Shown here: positions 25,066 through 33,674 of the stretch, in pieces
How the letters are laid out: every line of letters begins with the position of its first letter
Numbering within the stretch: position 1 is the stretch's first letter
DNA from: BM506 sp031581485
GTDB taxonomy: Bacteria; Desulfobacterota; Desulfobulbia; Desulfobulbales; SURF-16
DNA length: 45,482 nt
Assembly (NCBI GenBank): GCA_031581485.1
Contig: JAVLBA010000013.1
Span: 1-45,482 of the forward strand
Direction of reading: 5' to 3'
Made by a program: the position numbers and the translations under genes
The notes under the pieces: generated by a model
The model's input: the letters and a program-made list of their open reading frames with translations, nothing else
Told to the model about the DNA's origin: nothing
Databases searched by the model: none

Positions 25066-26844
25066 CTAGCGCCATTGAGGCGGGAGGATATCCCTTATCT
25101 TGTTGTCCACCAGCCTCTTGGTCGCCTCATCCACTTCCAGGATATGGGGGTACCAGGGTTTCATGCGGCAGTCAAAAACAAGGGGGGGCTGGAGACCGAC
25201 ATGGAACCTGTTCACGCTCTGGGCGGCAGCATAGATATCGGCAGCAGGCTCAAAACGGGTGAAAAAGGTCCAGATGAACTCCTGCATGTTGGCGGTGGCC
25301 TCATGGGTGGAGTCCACCAGCACAATCACCGGCCAGTCGGCCAGACCGGCATGGCTGGCCAGGCGCTGGCCCAGTTCTTTCTCCTCCTGGTAGGGGATGC
25401 CTTCCACCACCAGGGTGCCGGGCAGAAAAGGGCTTGGCCTGGTGCAGCCCGGGGGCAGATCGCCGTTGAAGGTGAGGGGCAGGATGTTGCGGGCTTCCTT
25501 GCCAAGGCCCATGAGGAGGGCCTTGGAGCCGTTGTTCACCGAGGGGCCGGTGTAGTCCAGGGTGTCCTGGGAGACATTGGCAAAGATAAAGAGATCCCTG
25601 CTCCAGTCCACCCGCTCCAGGACATGGGTCCATAATTCTTTAAAATTTTCAATATTGATATCCCCATCCGTGATGATGAGGAATTTGGTGAGGGAGAGCT
25701 GGCCCTCACCCATGATCCGCAGCCCTGAGGCAAAGGCCTCCCGGTGGTAGCGGTCCGTGACCCGGGCCGCGGCCAGGCAGTGAAAGCCGGCTTCGCCAAA
25801 GGTCTTGAGCTGCTTGACTCCGCTCATCACCAGGGGAAAGAGAGGGGAGAGCAGGTCCTGCAGGAAGTCACCGATATAAAAATCTTCCTGTCTGGGGCGG
25901 CCCACCACCGTGGCGGGGTAGATGGCATCCTTGCGATGATAGAGATGGTCCACCTGGAATATCGGGTAGTCATGGGTCAGGGAGTTGTAGCCGTAATGGT
26001 CGCCAAAAGGACCTTCCGGCCGGCGCACATGGGGCGGCACCTGGCCGCAGGCCGCAAATTCAGCCTCTGCCACCAGACGGTGGCCTCCCAGGGGATCCTT
26101 GGTGACCGGCAGTTTTTCGCCCTGGAGCAAGGAAGCCAGCATCAGCTCCGGCAGATTCTCGGGCAGAGGGGCAATGGCCGCCATCATCAGGGCGGGAGGA
26201 CCGCCGATATAGAGGGTCATGGGCAGGGATTGGTTGCGCTGTTCCGCCTCAAAATAATGGTAGCCGCCGCCCTTATGGATCTGCCAGTGGACGCCGGTGG
26301 TCTGATCGTCATGGCGCTGGATCCGGTACATGCCGAGATTATGGCCGCGCCCCCCCGGGTGTTCGGTGTAGACCAGGGGCAGGGTGACAAAGGGCCCGGC
26401 ATCCGTATGCCAGGAGGTGAGCAGGGGCAGCTCGCTGAGGCGGGCAGGGGATTGGCAGCACTCAAGCAGAGGACCGTGGCCAACCTCCTTGAGGCCGATC
26501 TTCAGGGCCTGGGGCACCAGCTGCCGCGCCGACCAGAGCTTGCTGAAGGTTGGCGGCAACAGGGTTTCGGCCGCCTGCACCAGATCAGCGACAAATTGTT
26601 GGGCCCTATGGCCAAAGGCCAGCTCCATGCGCCGCGAGGTCCCGAAGAGATTGGTGACCACCGGGAACTGGCTGCCCTTGACATTGGTAAAGAGCAGAGC
26701 CGGCCCCCCCTGCCTGATGACCCGGCGGTGGATCTCGGCGATTTCCAGACAGGGATCCACTTCCACATCGATTTCCAGCAGTTCACCATTCTGACGGATG
26801 ATTTCCAGGTAATCCCGCAGGTTGCGCATTATGGGCTGTTTCAC
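25066..26844 (-). CDS. UbiD-family prenyl-FMN decarboxylase, menaquinone-type
   Basis: 592 residues, longer than E. coli UbiD (about 500). Typical motifs are the N-terminal LRDYLEIIRQNGELLEI, GGPALLFTNVKGS, then EGPFGDHYGY, YPATVVGRP-QED and LTKFLIITDGDINIENF. UbiD enzymes decarboxylate aromatic or unsaturated acids using prenylated FMN made by UbiX. The length and the EGPFGDHYGY/YPATVVG combination recall the futalosine-pathway menaquinone decarboxylase group (TIGR03701, MqnL); that assignment is inferred. I chose GTG 26844 because AGGAG lies 9 nt upstream; ATG 26829 and GTG 26895 are alternatives. No ubiX or mqn gene is in view. Confidence 0.82.
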   Translation of the reverse strand: MKQPIMRNLRDYLEIIRQNGELLEIDVEVDPCLEIAEIHRRVIRQGGPALLFTNVKGSQFPVVTNLFGTSRRMELAFGHRAQQFVADLVQAAETLLPPTFSKLWSARQLVPQALKIGLKEVGHGPLLECCQSPARLSELPLLTSWHTDAGPFVTLPLVYTEHPGGRGHNLGMYRIQRHDDQTTGVHWQIHKGGGYHYFEAEQRNQSLPMTLYIGGPPALMMAAIAPLPENLPELMLASLLQGEKLPVTKDPLGGHRLVAEAEFAACGQVPPHVRRPEGPFGDHYGYNSLTHDYPIFQVDHLYHRKDAIYPATVVGRPRQEDFYIGDFLQDLLSPLFPLVMSGVKQLKTFGEAGFHCLAAARVTDRYHREAFASGLRIMGEGQLSLTKFLIITDGDINIENFKELWTHVLERVDWSRDLFIFANVSQDTLDYTGPSVNNGSKALLMGLGKEARNILPLTFNGDLPPGCTRPSPFLPGTLVVEGIPYQEEKELGQRLASHAGLADWPVIVLVDSTHEATANMQEFIWTFFTRFEPAADIYAAAQSVNRFHVGLQPPLVFDCRMKPWYPHILEVDEATKRLVDNKIRDILPPQWR

Positions 26845-26996
26845 GGCCTTGTTCTCCTCTTCATACTCTCGCTCCGGGCTGGGCCCTCTGGCCACGCTCT
26901 ACACAGGGAATTGCCTTACCAAAATGGTACTATACATAAAAACAAGAGGTTAGCCCAAAAAAAGGGGCTGGATTGCCGGTTCTCAGGGGAATATTT

Positions 26997-27230
26997 TTAT
27001 CCCTTTCTGTTCAGGAAAAGAGTATGGTATTCTTTTTCCGTGAGATGTTCTCCCATTATTTTAGTCATAAAATCAACCGCTTCTGTTATCTCAGCGTCCG
27101 TCATCCGGGGGATGAGAGTCTCCAGGAGCGCAGGGGAGGCAAAACAGCGGATAAAAGAGCCAAGTGATTGTTCATCTGTCCGGCGGTTGAGGCCGAAACA
27201 GATTTCATAAGGATCTATATTTTTTTTCAT
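26997..27230 (-). CDS. Small conserved cytoplasmic protein, function unknown
   Basis: 77 residues, helical, no signal or membrane segment: NIDPYEICFGLNRRTDEQSLG-FIRCFASPALLETLIPRM near the start and LTEKEYHTLFLN at the end. I recall very similar short proteins in Geobacter and sulfate reducers annotated as hypothetical. The ribosome site is poor. It is divergent from the YcgR-like PilZ gene with only 29 bp between the start codons. A short AGCCC/GGGCT hairpin (26952-26969) lies downstream. Confidence 0.65.
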   Translation of the reverse strand: MKKNIDPYEICFGLNRRTDEQSLGSFIRCFASPALLETLIPRMTDAEITEAVDFMTKIMGEHLTEKEYHTLFLNRKG

Positions 27231-27259
27231 AAAGTATCAGGCATTATGGTTGACAGGTA

Positions 27260-28015
27260 ATGGCGTTGAACAGCAATGTACAGAACACCGCCCTGAAAAT
27301 AGGCTGGGTTGCCATGGACGGGGGCTATGAGGTCACCCAGAGTGCGGGTATTATCCGCAAGAACCTGGCCTATTTAAAAAAAGGGCGGATCATGATCATT
27401 CTGGTCGGCAAGGGGTATCAATCCGGCAGCACCCTGCTCTTTGATTTTGACGACCAATCTCTCTTCATTGATAAACCAAAGGATTGGAATCCTGACAACA
27501 ATAAATTCAGGGTGGTTTATCGCAATGAGTCCATGGTCTGGATGCATTTTGTCACGCGGGTTCAGGAGGCCACTGCGGATGCCCTTAAGTGCGCCCTGCC
27601 CCAGGAGCTCCTCATGCTCCAGCGCCGCAACCATTATCGTGTTATCCTGCCCCGGGGCAGCCAGGTCTCCTTCCTGTATGATAAAAAGGAATGCGCCTTC
27701 GAGGTCAAAGACCTGAGCGCCAGCGGCATCCTGATGTATTCAAAATTTGATACCGGCTTTCCCCGGCATGGCGCTCATCTTCAAAATCTCCTGCTTTCTG
27801 TGCCTTGTCAGGATAAAATCCCCGGGGTGGAAAACGGCATTCTCTCCATCTTGATCGATGAGGCCCACGTGGTACGGGAATTTGTCCGGCAACAGCATCC
27901 CGTTCTTTTTTGTTTCGGCATCTTTTTTGCCCTGAGCGGCTCGGAAGAGGAAAAGGTGCTGCGTTATGTGCGGCAGCAAGAGCTGGCCGTACTGCGCAAG
28001 GGACTCAGCGGCTGA
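27260..28015 (+). CDS. YcgR-like PilZ domain protein
   Basis: A 251-residue cytoplasmic protein. The first ~110 residues form an N-terminal beta-rich domain like that of YcgR/PilZN. The PilZ domain follows, with RRNHYR (RxxxR, about 121-126) and DLSASG (DxSxxG). Both c-di-GMP-binding motifs are intact, so c-di-GMP control of motility or surface behaviour is likely, although no flagellar genes are nearby. ATG 27260 has only a weak, closely spaced AGG. It converges with yjbQ, leaving 32 bp. Confidence 0.8.
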   Translation: MALNSNVQNTALKIGWVAMDGGYEVTQSAGIIRKNLAYLKKGRIMIILVGKGYQSGSTLLFDFDDQSLFIDKPKDWNPDNNKFRVVYRNESMVWMHFVTRVQEATADALKCALPQELLMLQRRNHYRVILPRGSQVSFLYDKKECAFEVKDLSASGILMYSKFDTGFPRHGAHLQNLLLSVPCQDKIPGVENGILSILIDEAHVVREFVRQQHPVLFCFGIFFALSGSEEEKVLRYVRQQELAVLRKGLSG

Positions 28016-28047
28016 TTGCCAGCCCTTTCCGGGCCCCCTCCAGGCCC

Positions 28048-28452
28048 TTAACGCTCTTCCATAATCCGCAGAGCCACCTTTCTGCTCCGCGGCCCGTCAA
28101 ATTCGCAAAAATAGATCTTCTGCCAGGTGCCCAGTTGCAGGCGCCCCTCTTCGATGAAGATCATCTCCGAGGCGCCGAAGAGAGAGGCCAGCAGATGGGC
28201 GGGGGAATTGCCCTCGGCATGCTCAAAGGGCAGGTCAAAGGGCATGATCTGCCTGAGGGCCATGATGATGTCGCTCTGCACGGCGGGATCCGCCCCTTCA
28301 TTGATGGTGAGGGCGGCTGTGGTATGGGGGTTGTAGAGATGGCAGATGCCGCTGCTCACCCCGCTCTCCTTGAGGTGGCCTGCCACCTGGGCGGTGATGT
28401 CCACAAGTTCCATGGGGCGGCTGGTGGTCACCTGCATTGTAGCTTTGCGCAT
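28048..28452 (-). CDS. YjbQ family protein (UPF0047)
   Basis: 134 residues. The family signatures are clear: CHLYNPHTTAALTINEGADPAVQSD, GNSPAHLLASLFG and LGTWQKIYFCEFDGPRSRKV. YjbQ proteins are small trimeric enzymes; weak thiamine-phosphate-synthase activity has been reported for E. coli YjbQ, but the physiological role is unsettled. A G-rich site precedes ATG 28452, whose start overlaps the methyltransferase stop (TAATG), so the two are translationally coupled. The in-frame start at 28488 would lie inside the preceding gene. Confidence 0.9.
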   Translation of the reverse strand: MRKATMQVTTSRPMELVDITAQVAGHLKESGVSSGICHLYNPHTTAALTINEGADPAVQSDIIMALRQIMPFDLPFEHAEGNSPAHLLASLFGASEMIFIEEGRLQLGTWQKIYFCEFDGPRSRKVALRIMEER

Positions 28453-29048
28453 TACTCGTCCCCCTTGATTTTTTGCCACACCGGCCATGCTTCTTCCAGG
28501 CGGCGGAAGCGCTGATCATGGTCAATAGCCATGTCCATCTTGCGATTGGCGATGAGGATCCCCCCTGGTTTGAGTTTCTCCTCGATCATCTGTTCAAAGT
28601 CGGTCTGCAGCTTTTTTTCAGCAAAGGGGCGGAAATAATAGATGACATCGAACTCTTCGAACCGCTCAAACTCCCAGATATCATCCTGGGCCACCCATTC
28701 CTTGCCCATGAGCTTTTGGGCTATTTTATAAGGATATTCGTCTTTTTCAATGCCGAAGGCAGAAAAATCCATGAGTTCGGCCAGGAGGGTGACATTGCCG
28801 ATGCCGCACCCCACATCAAGGAAGGAGACGCCGGGCACCATTTTCTTTTGGCGCTGAAGCAGGGCCCGGGCCAGGCTGATCTGGGCATGGGCCTGCCGGG
28901 TATCCATGGGCACAAAGGGATATTCCTGCTGGGTGTTGTTTTGCGAGGCCCTGATGGCGTCACGGGTGAAATAGCCGATAAAACGATTAATCATGCCGAA
29001 AAAGAGATCAAGCTCTTCTTCCCGGGCGTTGAGACAATGGGGTTTCAT
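28452..29048 (-). CDS. Class I SAM-dependent methyltransferase, substrate unknown
   Basis: 198 residues with a Rossmann-type SAM-binding motif, FLDVGCGIGNVTLLAEL (about 75-91), an acidic FGIEKDEYP loop for the ribose, and LKPGGILIANR in the late strand. The N-terminal 60 residues are helical. No motif points to a specific substrate. AGGAG lies 8 nt before ATG 29048. It sits between a histidine kinase gene (143-bp gap) and yjbQ (overlap), and its partner is more likely yjbQ. Confidence 0.8.
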   Translation of the reverse strand: MKPHCLNAREEELDLFFGMINRFIGYFTRDAIRASQNNTQQEYPFVPMDTRQAHAQISLARALLQRQKKMVPGVSFLDVGCGIGNVTLLAELMDFSAFGIEKDEYPYKIAQKLMGKEWVAQDDIWEFERFEEFDVIYYFRPFAEKKLQTDFEQMIEEKLKPGGILIANRKMDMAIDHDQRFRRLEEAWPVWQKIKGDE

Positions 29049-29191
29049 GATGGATTCTCCTGCAAAGATCGGTAGACCTCTTTTCTATACCACATCAGGG
29101 CGGACCAGTCACCAAAAGCCAGGGCCTGGCCTGTCTCTCCCCCAGGATATTTTTGCCCCGGCTCACCAGGGTGAAGACCTTGCCCCCCTCC

Positions 29192-30952
29192 TCAGCGGTC
29201 CAGGATGATGGTGAAGGTGGCGCCCTTGCCCTGGTCGGAAAGGAGGCTCACCTCGCCGTTATGGGAGAGCACGATATGCTTGACAATGGCCAGCCCCAGG
29301 CCGGTGCCGCCTTGTTTGCGGCTTCGGGCCTTGTCCGCCCGGTAAAAACGCTCAAAGAGACGGTGCTGGTGTTGGGGGGGGATACCCTCCCCCTGATCGG
29401 CAACGGTGATGGCGATATGCTCCTGGCTGAGGGCGGCACCGATATCCACCCGGCTGGTGCCGGAGTATTTGATGGCATTGTCAATGAGGTTGACCAGGGC
29501 AAGTTCCAGCAGGGGGGCATTGATGGTTGCCGTCAGATCAGGCGGACAGTGGAGATAAAGGGCAATACCTTTTTCCGCGGCCCTGGGCCGGCAGACCTCC
29601 AGGGCGGCGGCCAGGACCGGACGCAGGGACGTGCGCTGCATGGTAATGGCCTTTTTTTCCTCTTCAATGCGGGAGAGGGTAAGCAGGTCGTCAATGATCG
29701 ATTTGAGACGGTCTGATTGCCTGGCGATGATGGAGAGGAATCGGCGGAGGTTGTCTGGTTCCGCCATGGCGCCATCCAGCAGGGTCTCGACAAAGCCCTG
29801 AATGGCGGTGATGGGGGTGCGCAGTTCATGGGAGACATTGGCGACAAAGTCGCGGCGTAGATTTTCCAGTTCCTTGAGGCGGGTGACATCGTGGAGAACC
29901 AGGAGGATCTGCTGATCAGCATCCTTGATCTGGACACTGTGGGCCTGGATAACCCGGTCACCAAGCTGGCTGTGGCCCAGGATAAGCTCCCTTTCCAGGG
30001 GTTCATCCGTCTGCAGGGCGTCCTGGATAAAACGTTTGAATTCGCTGTTGCGCACCACCTCAAGGATGGTCCGGCCAATGGCGTTTTTGCGCCTGGTTGT
30101 TTCAAGCAGACGACATGACGCCCCGTTTAAGGTGGTGATCCGTTCCTGGCGGTTGATGGTGAGGATTCCCTCCACCATGGAGTCAAAGATGGCCTCCAGT
30201 TTATTGTGCTGGTTCACCACAGTCTGTATTTGGTGGTCAAGGTCCCGGGCCATGCGATTGAGGGCCCCGGCGAGATCCACCATCTCACTGGGTCCGATCA
30301 GGGGGATCTCTGCCCGGAAATCGCCGCTGGCAAATCTGCCGGCACCCGCCACCATGGCCTGGAGAGGCCTGCTGATCTGTCTGGAGATAAAGAAGGTGAC
30401 CCCGGCCAACAGCAGGGCCATGGCCAGTGCCCCCAGGCCGATTTTGGTCTGGATGGCGGCCAGGGCCTGATCAATGGCGGTGATGGGTACGGAGAGGCGC
30501 AGGGAGCCCAGGATGGTCTGGTCTTGGTGGCGCAGGGGAATGGCCACATAGATCAGGTTTGTCTGCAGGGTATAGGAAAAGCGGATGGATGTGCCGGTGT
30601 TACCGGCCAGGGCCGCGACAATTTCCGGACGTTCCCCGTGGTTGTCAAGGCGGGCCGGATTTTCATCTGAATCGGCCACCACCCGGCCGTCTGCCCGGGT
30701 GACGGTGAAGCGGCTGGCGGTTTTAGTACCCAGTTTTTTGCACAGGGCGTTTAGTTCCGGCCATTGCTGGTGGACAAAAAGCGGCAGGATCTGGTCCTCC
30801 ACCAGAAGGGCGCGCGCCTCAAGGTCCTGGCGGGCTTGCTGTTCATAGAAGGCGCGGATGAGTTGCGAGCTGAGGAGGGTGGCTGCAAAGAGGGCAAGAA
30901 GGGAGATGAGCACATAGAGGGAAAAATGCCAGAAGAGCCTTTTTTTATTCAT
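29192..30952 (-). CDS. phoR: PhoR-like sensor histidine kinase
   Basis: A 586-residue membrane kinase. TM1 is about 7-31, followed by a periplasmic sensor (about 35-168) and TM2 (171-190). HAMP (about 190-243), PAS (about 255-355), HisKA with H375 (FVANVSHELRTPI) and HATPase_c (NLIDNAIKYSG, DQGEGIPPQ, GGTGLGLAIVKHI) follow. This order is that of PhoR/PnpS, which senses phosphate limitation with PhoB and PhoU. No response regulator gene is next to it, so the phosphate role is inferred from architecture only; the PiT/DUF47 pair lies 27 kb away. AGGA precedes ATG 30952. Confidence 0.8.
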   Translation of the reverse strand: MNKKRLFWHFSLYVLISLLALFAATLLSSQLIRAFYEQQARQDLEARALLVEDQILPLFVHQQWPELNALCKKLGTKTASRFTVTRADGRVVADSDENPARLDNHGERPEIVAALAGNTGTSIRFSYTLQTNLIYVAIPLRHQDQTILGSLRLSVPITAIDQALAAIQTKIGLGALAMALLLAGVTFFISRQISRPLQAMVAGAGRFASGDFRAEIPLIGPSEMVDLAGALNRMARDLDHQIQTVVNQHNKLEAIFDSMVEGILTINRQERITTLNGASCRLLETTRRKNAIGRTILEVVRNSEFKRFIQDALQTDEPLERELILGHSQLGDRVIQAHSVQIKDADQQILLVLHDVTRLKELENLRRDFVANVSHELRTPITAIQGFVETLLDGAMAEPDNLRRFLSIIARQSDRLKSIIDDLLTLSRIEEEKKAITMQRTSLRPVLAAALEVCRPRAAEKGIALYLHCPPDLTATINAPLLELALVNLIDNAIKYSGTSRVDIGAALSQEHIAITVADQGEGIPPQHQHRLFERFYRADKARSRKQGGTGLGLAIVKHIVLSHNGEVSLLSDQGKGATFTIILDR

Positions 30953-31253
30953 AATGAAAAGTTCCTACCTGAGCAGGGGGGAAAAAGCAAGGAATGCCCT
31001 TGTTGGCCGGGACGGCCTCTTGAGGAGGGGAAAGATTTCAGACCCTGTGCGGATATTTTTTATTACCTGGTTGTGGTAAAAAGGAAAAGAGAAGAATTCC
31101 TGTTGCCAAGGGCTACAAAAGAAGGGATTTTTGTTGTAAAGGGTTCATGGCCCTGGCAGAAATGACCGAGTGCCGCAGAGGCTGATGCCGGGAGAGCTCC
31201 TTGCCAGAGAGATTCTTACCCCTATCTTTATACAAGGCATAAATGAGTAAATC
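30953..31253. other. 301-bp divergent gap between kinase and AEC transporter
   Basis: No gene is visible. It must hold two promoters; only the rightward one (31201-31228) looks plausible. Confidence 0.35.
31201..31228 (+). promoter_or_regulatory. Possible promoter of AEC-napF-nitroreductase
   Basis: TTGCCA (31201-31206), 16-bp spacer, TATCTT (31223-31228). It would give a leader of about 20 nt before the AEC gene. Confidence 0.4.
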
Positions 31254-32150
31254 ATGACCAATTTTTTATTGATCTTTATCTGTCTGGGCGCGGGCATGCT
31301 TCTTCAGCATCGCCGGGATCTCCCTTCCTCCACGGCCCAGGCCCTCAACCTCTATGTTATCTATATTGCCTTGCCGGCCCTGGTTCTGGCCCAGATGCCC
31401 AGGCTCCAGTTCTCTGCCGATCTTCTGGTGCCCATTGCCATGCCGTGGCTGCTGCTGGCCATCGGGGCCGGCCTGGTTCTTCTGGGGCAGCGCCTCTTCT
31501 CCTGGAGCCGGGAGGTCACGGGCTGCCTGCTGCTCTGTGTGCCCCTGGGCAACACCTCCTTTCTGGGCATTCCCATGGTCATTGCCTTTTTTGGCGAGGA
31601 ATTTGTGCCCTATGCCGTGATCTACGATCAGCTGGGAAGTTTTATAGCCCTTGCCACCTATGGCACCCTGGTCCTGGCCGCCTATGAGGAGGGGAGCCGA
31701 CCGCGTCTTAGCAAAATCATCACCAGGATTGTCACCTTCCCACCTTTTTTGGCCCTGGTTCTGGCTTTTTTTCTGCGATTCTATACCTATCCGCCGGCCC
31801 TGGCCGCCACCCTGGAGAGGATGGGCAGCAGCCTGGTGCCGGTGGTGATGGTGGCTGTAGGGCTGCAGCTCAAGATCCGCCTGCCCGGTTCCTATGTGGC
31901 GCCCTTTTCTTTGGGGTTGGTGGTCAAGCTGCTCCTCACCCCTTTGCTGGCCCTGGGTCTCTGCCGGATGCTGGGGCTCAGTAGCGATGCGGCCCAGATC
32001 GCCATCTTTGAGGCAGGTATGCCCCCCATGGTCACGGCCGGGGCCCTGGCCCTTGCCGCCGGCCTGGCGCCTGAGCTGGCGGCGGCCTTGGTGGGTTGGG
32101 GGATTGTGCTCTCCTTTGCCACGCTCACCGGCCTTTATTGGCTGATCTGA
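31254..32150 (+). CDS. AEC family (auxin efflux carrier-like) transporter
   Basis: 298 residues with about ten hydrophobic segments in two inverted halves, as in PF03547. PLGNTSFLGIPMVIAFFG in the first half and IAIFEAGMPPMVTAGALA in the second are the paired broken-helix motifs. Bacterial members export or import organic acids such as malate; the substrate here is unknown. The start is preceded by only a weak GAG. It is followed 38 bp later by napF, likely in the same transcript. Confidence 0.9.
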   Translation: MTNFLLIFICLGAGMLLQHRRDLPSSTAQALNLYVIYIALPALVLAQMPRLQFSADLLVPIAMPWLLLAIGAGLVLLGQRLFSWSREVTGCLLLCVPLGNTSFLGIPMVIAFFGEEFVPYAVIYDQLGSFIALATYGTLVLAAYEEGSRPRLSKIITRIVTFPPFLALVLAFFLRFYTYPPALAATLERMGSSLVPVVMVAVGLQLKIRLPGSYVAPFSLGLVVKLLLTPLLALGLCRMLGLSSDAAQIAIFEAGMPPMVTAGALALAAGLAPELAAALVGWGIVLSFATLTGLYWLI

Positions 32151-32188
32151 TTTTTTTTCTGTTCTTGACCAGAAAGGAGGGGCGGGAA

Positions 32189-32671
32189 ATGGCCAAGAGG
32201 CATAAGCAGGGGCGGCGGACATTATTGCTGGGGGGCAGGCCCCTGGAGATCCGTCCCCCCTGGGCCCTGGAAGGCGAGGAATTCTTTGAAAAATGCAGCT
32301 GCTGCCGGCAATGCCTGGATGAATGTCCTGAAAAAATCCTGGTCACGGACCGCTTTGGCTATCCTCTGGTTGACTTCAGGGCAGGGGAATGCACCTTCTG
32401 CGGCATCTGCGCGGCGAGCTGCCCGGAGGGCGCCCTGGTCGATGAGGGCCAGGAGCCGTGGCGCCACAAGGCCCATATCAAAGGGAGCTGCCTGAATGCC
32501 CGGAGCACCCTGTGCCGGACCTGTGCTGAGGAGTGTGAGGCCCGGGCCATCAGCTATCCCTGGCAGGAGGAGGGCTTTGCCCTGCCTCTGCTTGAGCTGG
32601 AGCGCTGCACCGGCTGCGGGGCCTGTCTGCGGCTCTGTCCGGTGCAGGCCATAACCATGATTCTGCCTTAG
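32189..32671 (+). CDS. napF: NapF-like ferredoxin-type protein
   Basis: 160 residues with three 4Fe-4S motifs of NapF layout: CSCCRQCLDECP, CTFCGICAASCP and CTGCGACLRLCP, plus an extra CRTCAEECE segment. The N-terminal IRPPWALEGEEF and FGYPLVDFRAGECTFC also match NapF. In E. coli NapF is cytoplasmic and helps mature the NapA iron-sulfur cluster before Tat export. GGAGG 8 nt before ATG 32189 fixes the start. A different gene separates it from the rest of nap. Confidence 0.85.
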   Translation: MAKRHKQGRRTLLLGGRPLEIRPPWALEGEEFFEKCSCCRQCLDECPEKILVTDRFGYPLVDFRAGECTFCGICAASCPEGALVDEGQEPWRHKAHIKGSCLNARSTLCRTCAEECEARAISYPWQEEGFALPLLELERCTGCGACLRLCPVQAITMILP

Positions 32672-32682
32672 AGGAGCCTTGT

Positions 32683-33504
32683 ATGGGTTTACTGACCATT
32701 GATGAGGATCGCTGCCAGAAGGACGGCCTTTGTGCCCTGGTCTGTCCCTTTCGGCTTATTGCCCTGGAGGTGGGGAAGACCTTTCCCAGGGCCGTACCCG
32801 GGGCCACGGAGCGCTGCATTGGCTGCGGCCATTGCCAGGCCGTCTGTCCCCATGGCGCCCTTGCCCTGCCGGATATGGAGCAGGAGTGGCCGCCTTTTGA
32901 GGCCGGCCTCCTGCCGGACCTGGCCCAACTCACCCAGCTTGTCCGCGGCCGCCGCTCCATCAGGGTCTATCGCCAAAAAAGCGTTGACCGGGAGCTCCTG
33001 GCCCGCTGTATCGATCTGGCCCATTTCGCCCCCACGGCGCGCAACAGCCAGCAGATCAGCTGGCTGGTCATTGATGACAAGGAGGAGCTGAGGCGCCTCA
33101 CGGAACATGCCTTTGACTGGATGCGTTCTTTGCTGGCCAGCCACGACCCCCTGGCCAGACATTACGGGGTCCAGGGGCTGATTCGGGCCTGGGAAAAGGG
33201 GTATGACGGCATCTTGCGCCATGCCCCGGGTCTGGTGGTGATGCATGGTCCTAAGGATTATCGGTTGGCCCAGATGGACAGTACCATTTTATTGACCACC
33301 TTTGAGCTTATTGCCTTTGCCCAGGGCATCGGGACCTGCTGGGCCGGCTTTTTTCAGATGGCCGCCAGCAGCTGGCCTCCCCTGCAGGAGGCCCTGCAGC
33401 TCCCTGAGGGCCATGGGCTCACCGCTGCCATGATGGTGGGCTATCCCCGCCTTTCGTATCAGCGGCTGCCGCCGCGCCAACAGACCCGGCTGAGCTGGCG
33501 TTGA
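32683..33504 (+). CDS. Nitroreductase with N-terminal two-cluster ferredoxin domain
   Basis: 273 residues. Residues 1-65 hold two 4Fe-4S motifs (CQKDGLCALVCP, CIGCGHCQAVCP). The rest is an FMN-dependent nitroreductase-family domain (RRSIRVYRQKSVDRELL, APTARNSQQISWLVI, GIGTCWAGFF). The fused ferredoxin suggests reduction by electrons from ferredoxin rather than NAD(P)H. The true substrate is unknown; it need not be a nitro compound. AGAGGAG lies 7 nt before ATG 32683. It follows napF by 11 bp and precedes the separately promoted napD. Confidence 0.88.
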   Translation: MGLLTIDEDRCQKDGLCALVCPFRLIALEVGKTFPRAVPGATERCIGCGHCQAVCPHGALALPDMEQEWPPFEAGLLPDLAQLTQLVRGRRSIRVYRQKSVDRELLARCIDLAHFAPTARNSQQISWLVIDDKEELRRLTEHAFDWMRSLLASHDPLARHYGVQGLIRAWEKGYDGILRHAPGLVVMHGPKDYRLAQMDSTILLTTFELIAFAQGIGTCWAGFFQMAASSWPPLQEALQLPEGHGLTAAMMVGYPRLSYQRLPPRQQTRLSWR

Positions 33505-33511
33505 TGGGGGC

Positions 33512-33565
33512 AGACGTCACCCTCTGGTAACACAACTTCGACAACGTTACTGTAAAGTGACGTCT
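33512..33565. promoter_or_regulatory. Nested symmetrical dyad upstream of nap, candidate enhancer site
   Basis: AGACGTCAC (33512-33520) and GTGACGTCT (33557-33565) are perfect inverted copies. Inside them, after six bases on each side, GTAAC (33527-33531) and GTTAC (33546-33550) form a second dyad around 14 bases. The element lies about 136-189 bp upstream of the start predicted from the sigma-54 promoter, the usual distance for an activator site. It could also fold as RNA. Confidence 0.45.
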
Positions 33566-33586
33566 ACAGCGGCCAGCCAGTCTCCT

Positions 33587-33606
33587 GGCGGCTGCTTCCA
33601 GCCGCC
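33587..33606 (+). terminator. GC-rich hairpin after the nitroreductase gene
   Basis: GGCGGCTG (33587-33594) and CAGCCGCC (33599-33606) close a CTTC tetraloop, followed by CCTTTTCCCC. The T tract is short, so termination may be partial. A near-complementary CAGCGGCCAG at 33567-33576 could compete for the left arm. Confidence 0.5.
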
Positions 33607-33674
33607 CCTTTTCCCCCTCACAGCAACCTTTTTGCCCTCTTCTCCCCCTCCTGTTTTGGCCTGCCCCTTGCGCC

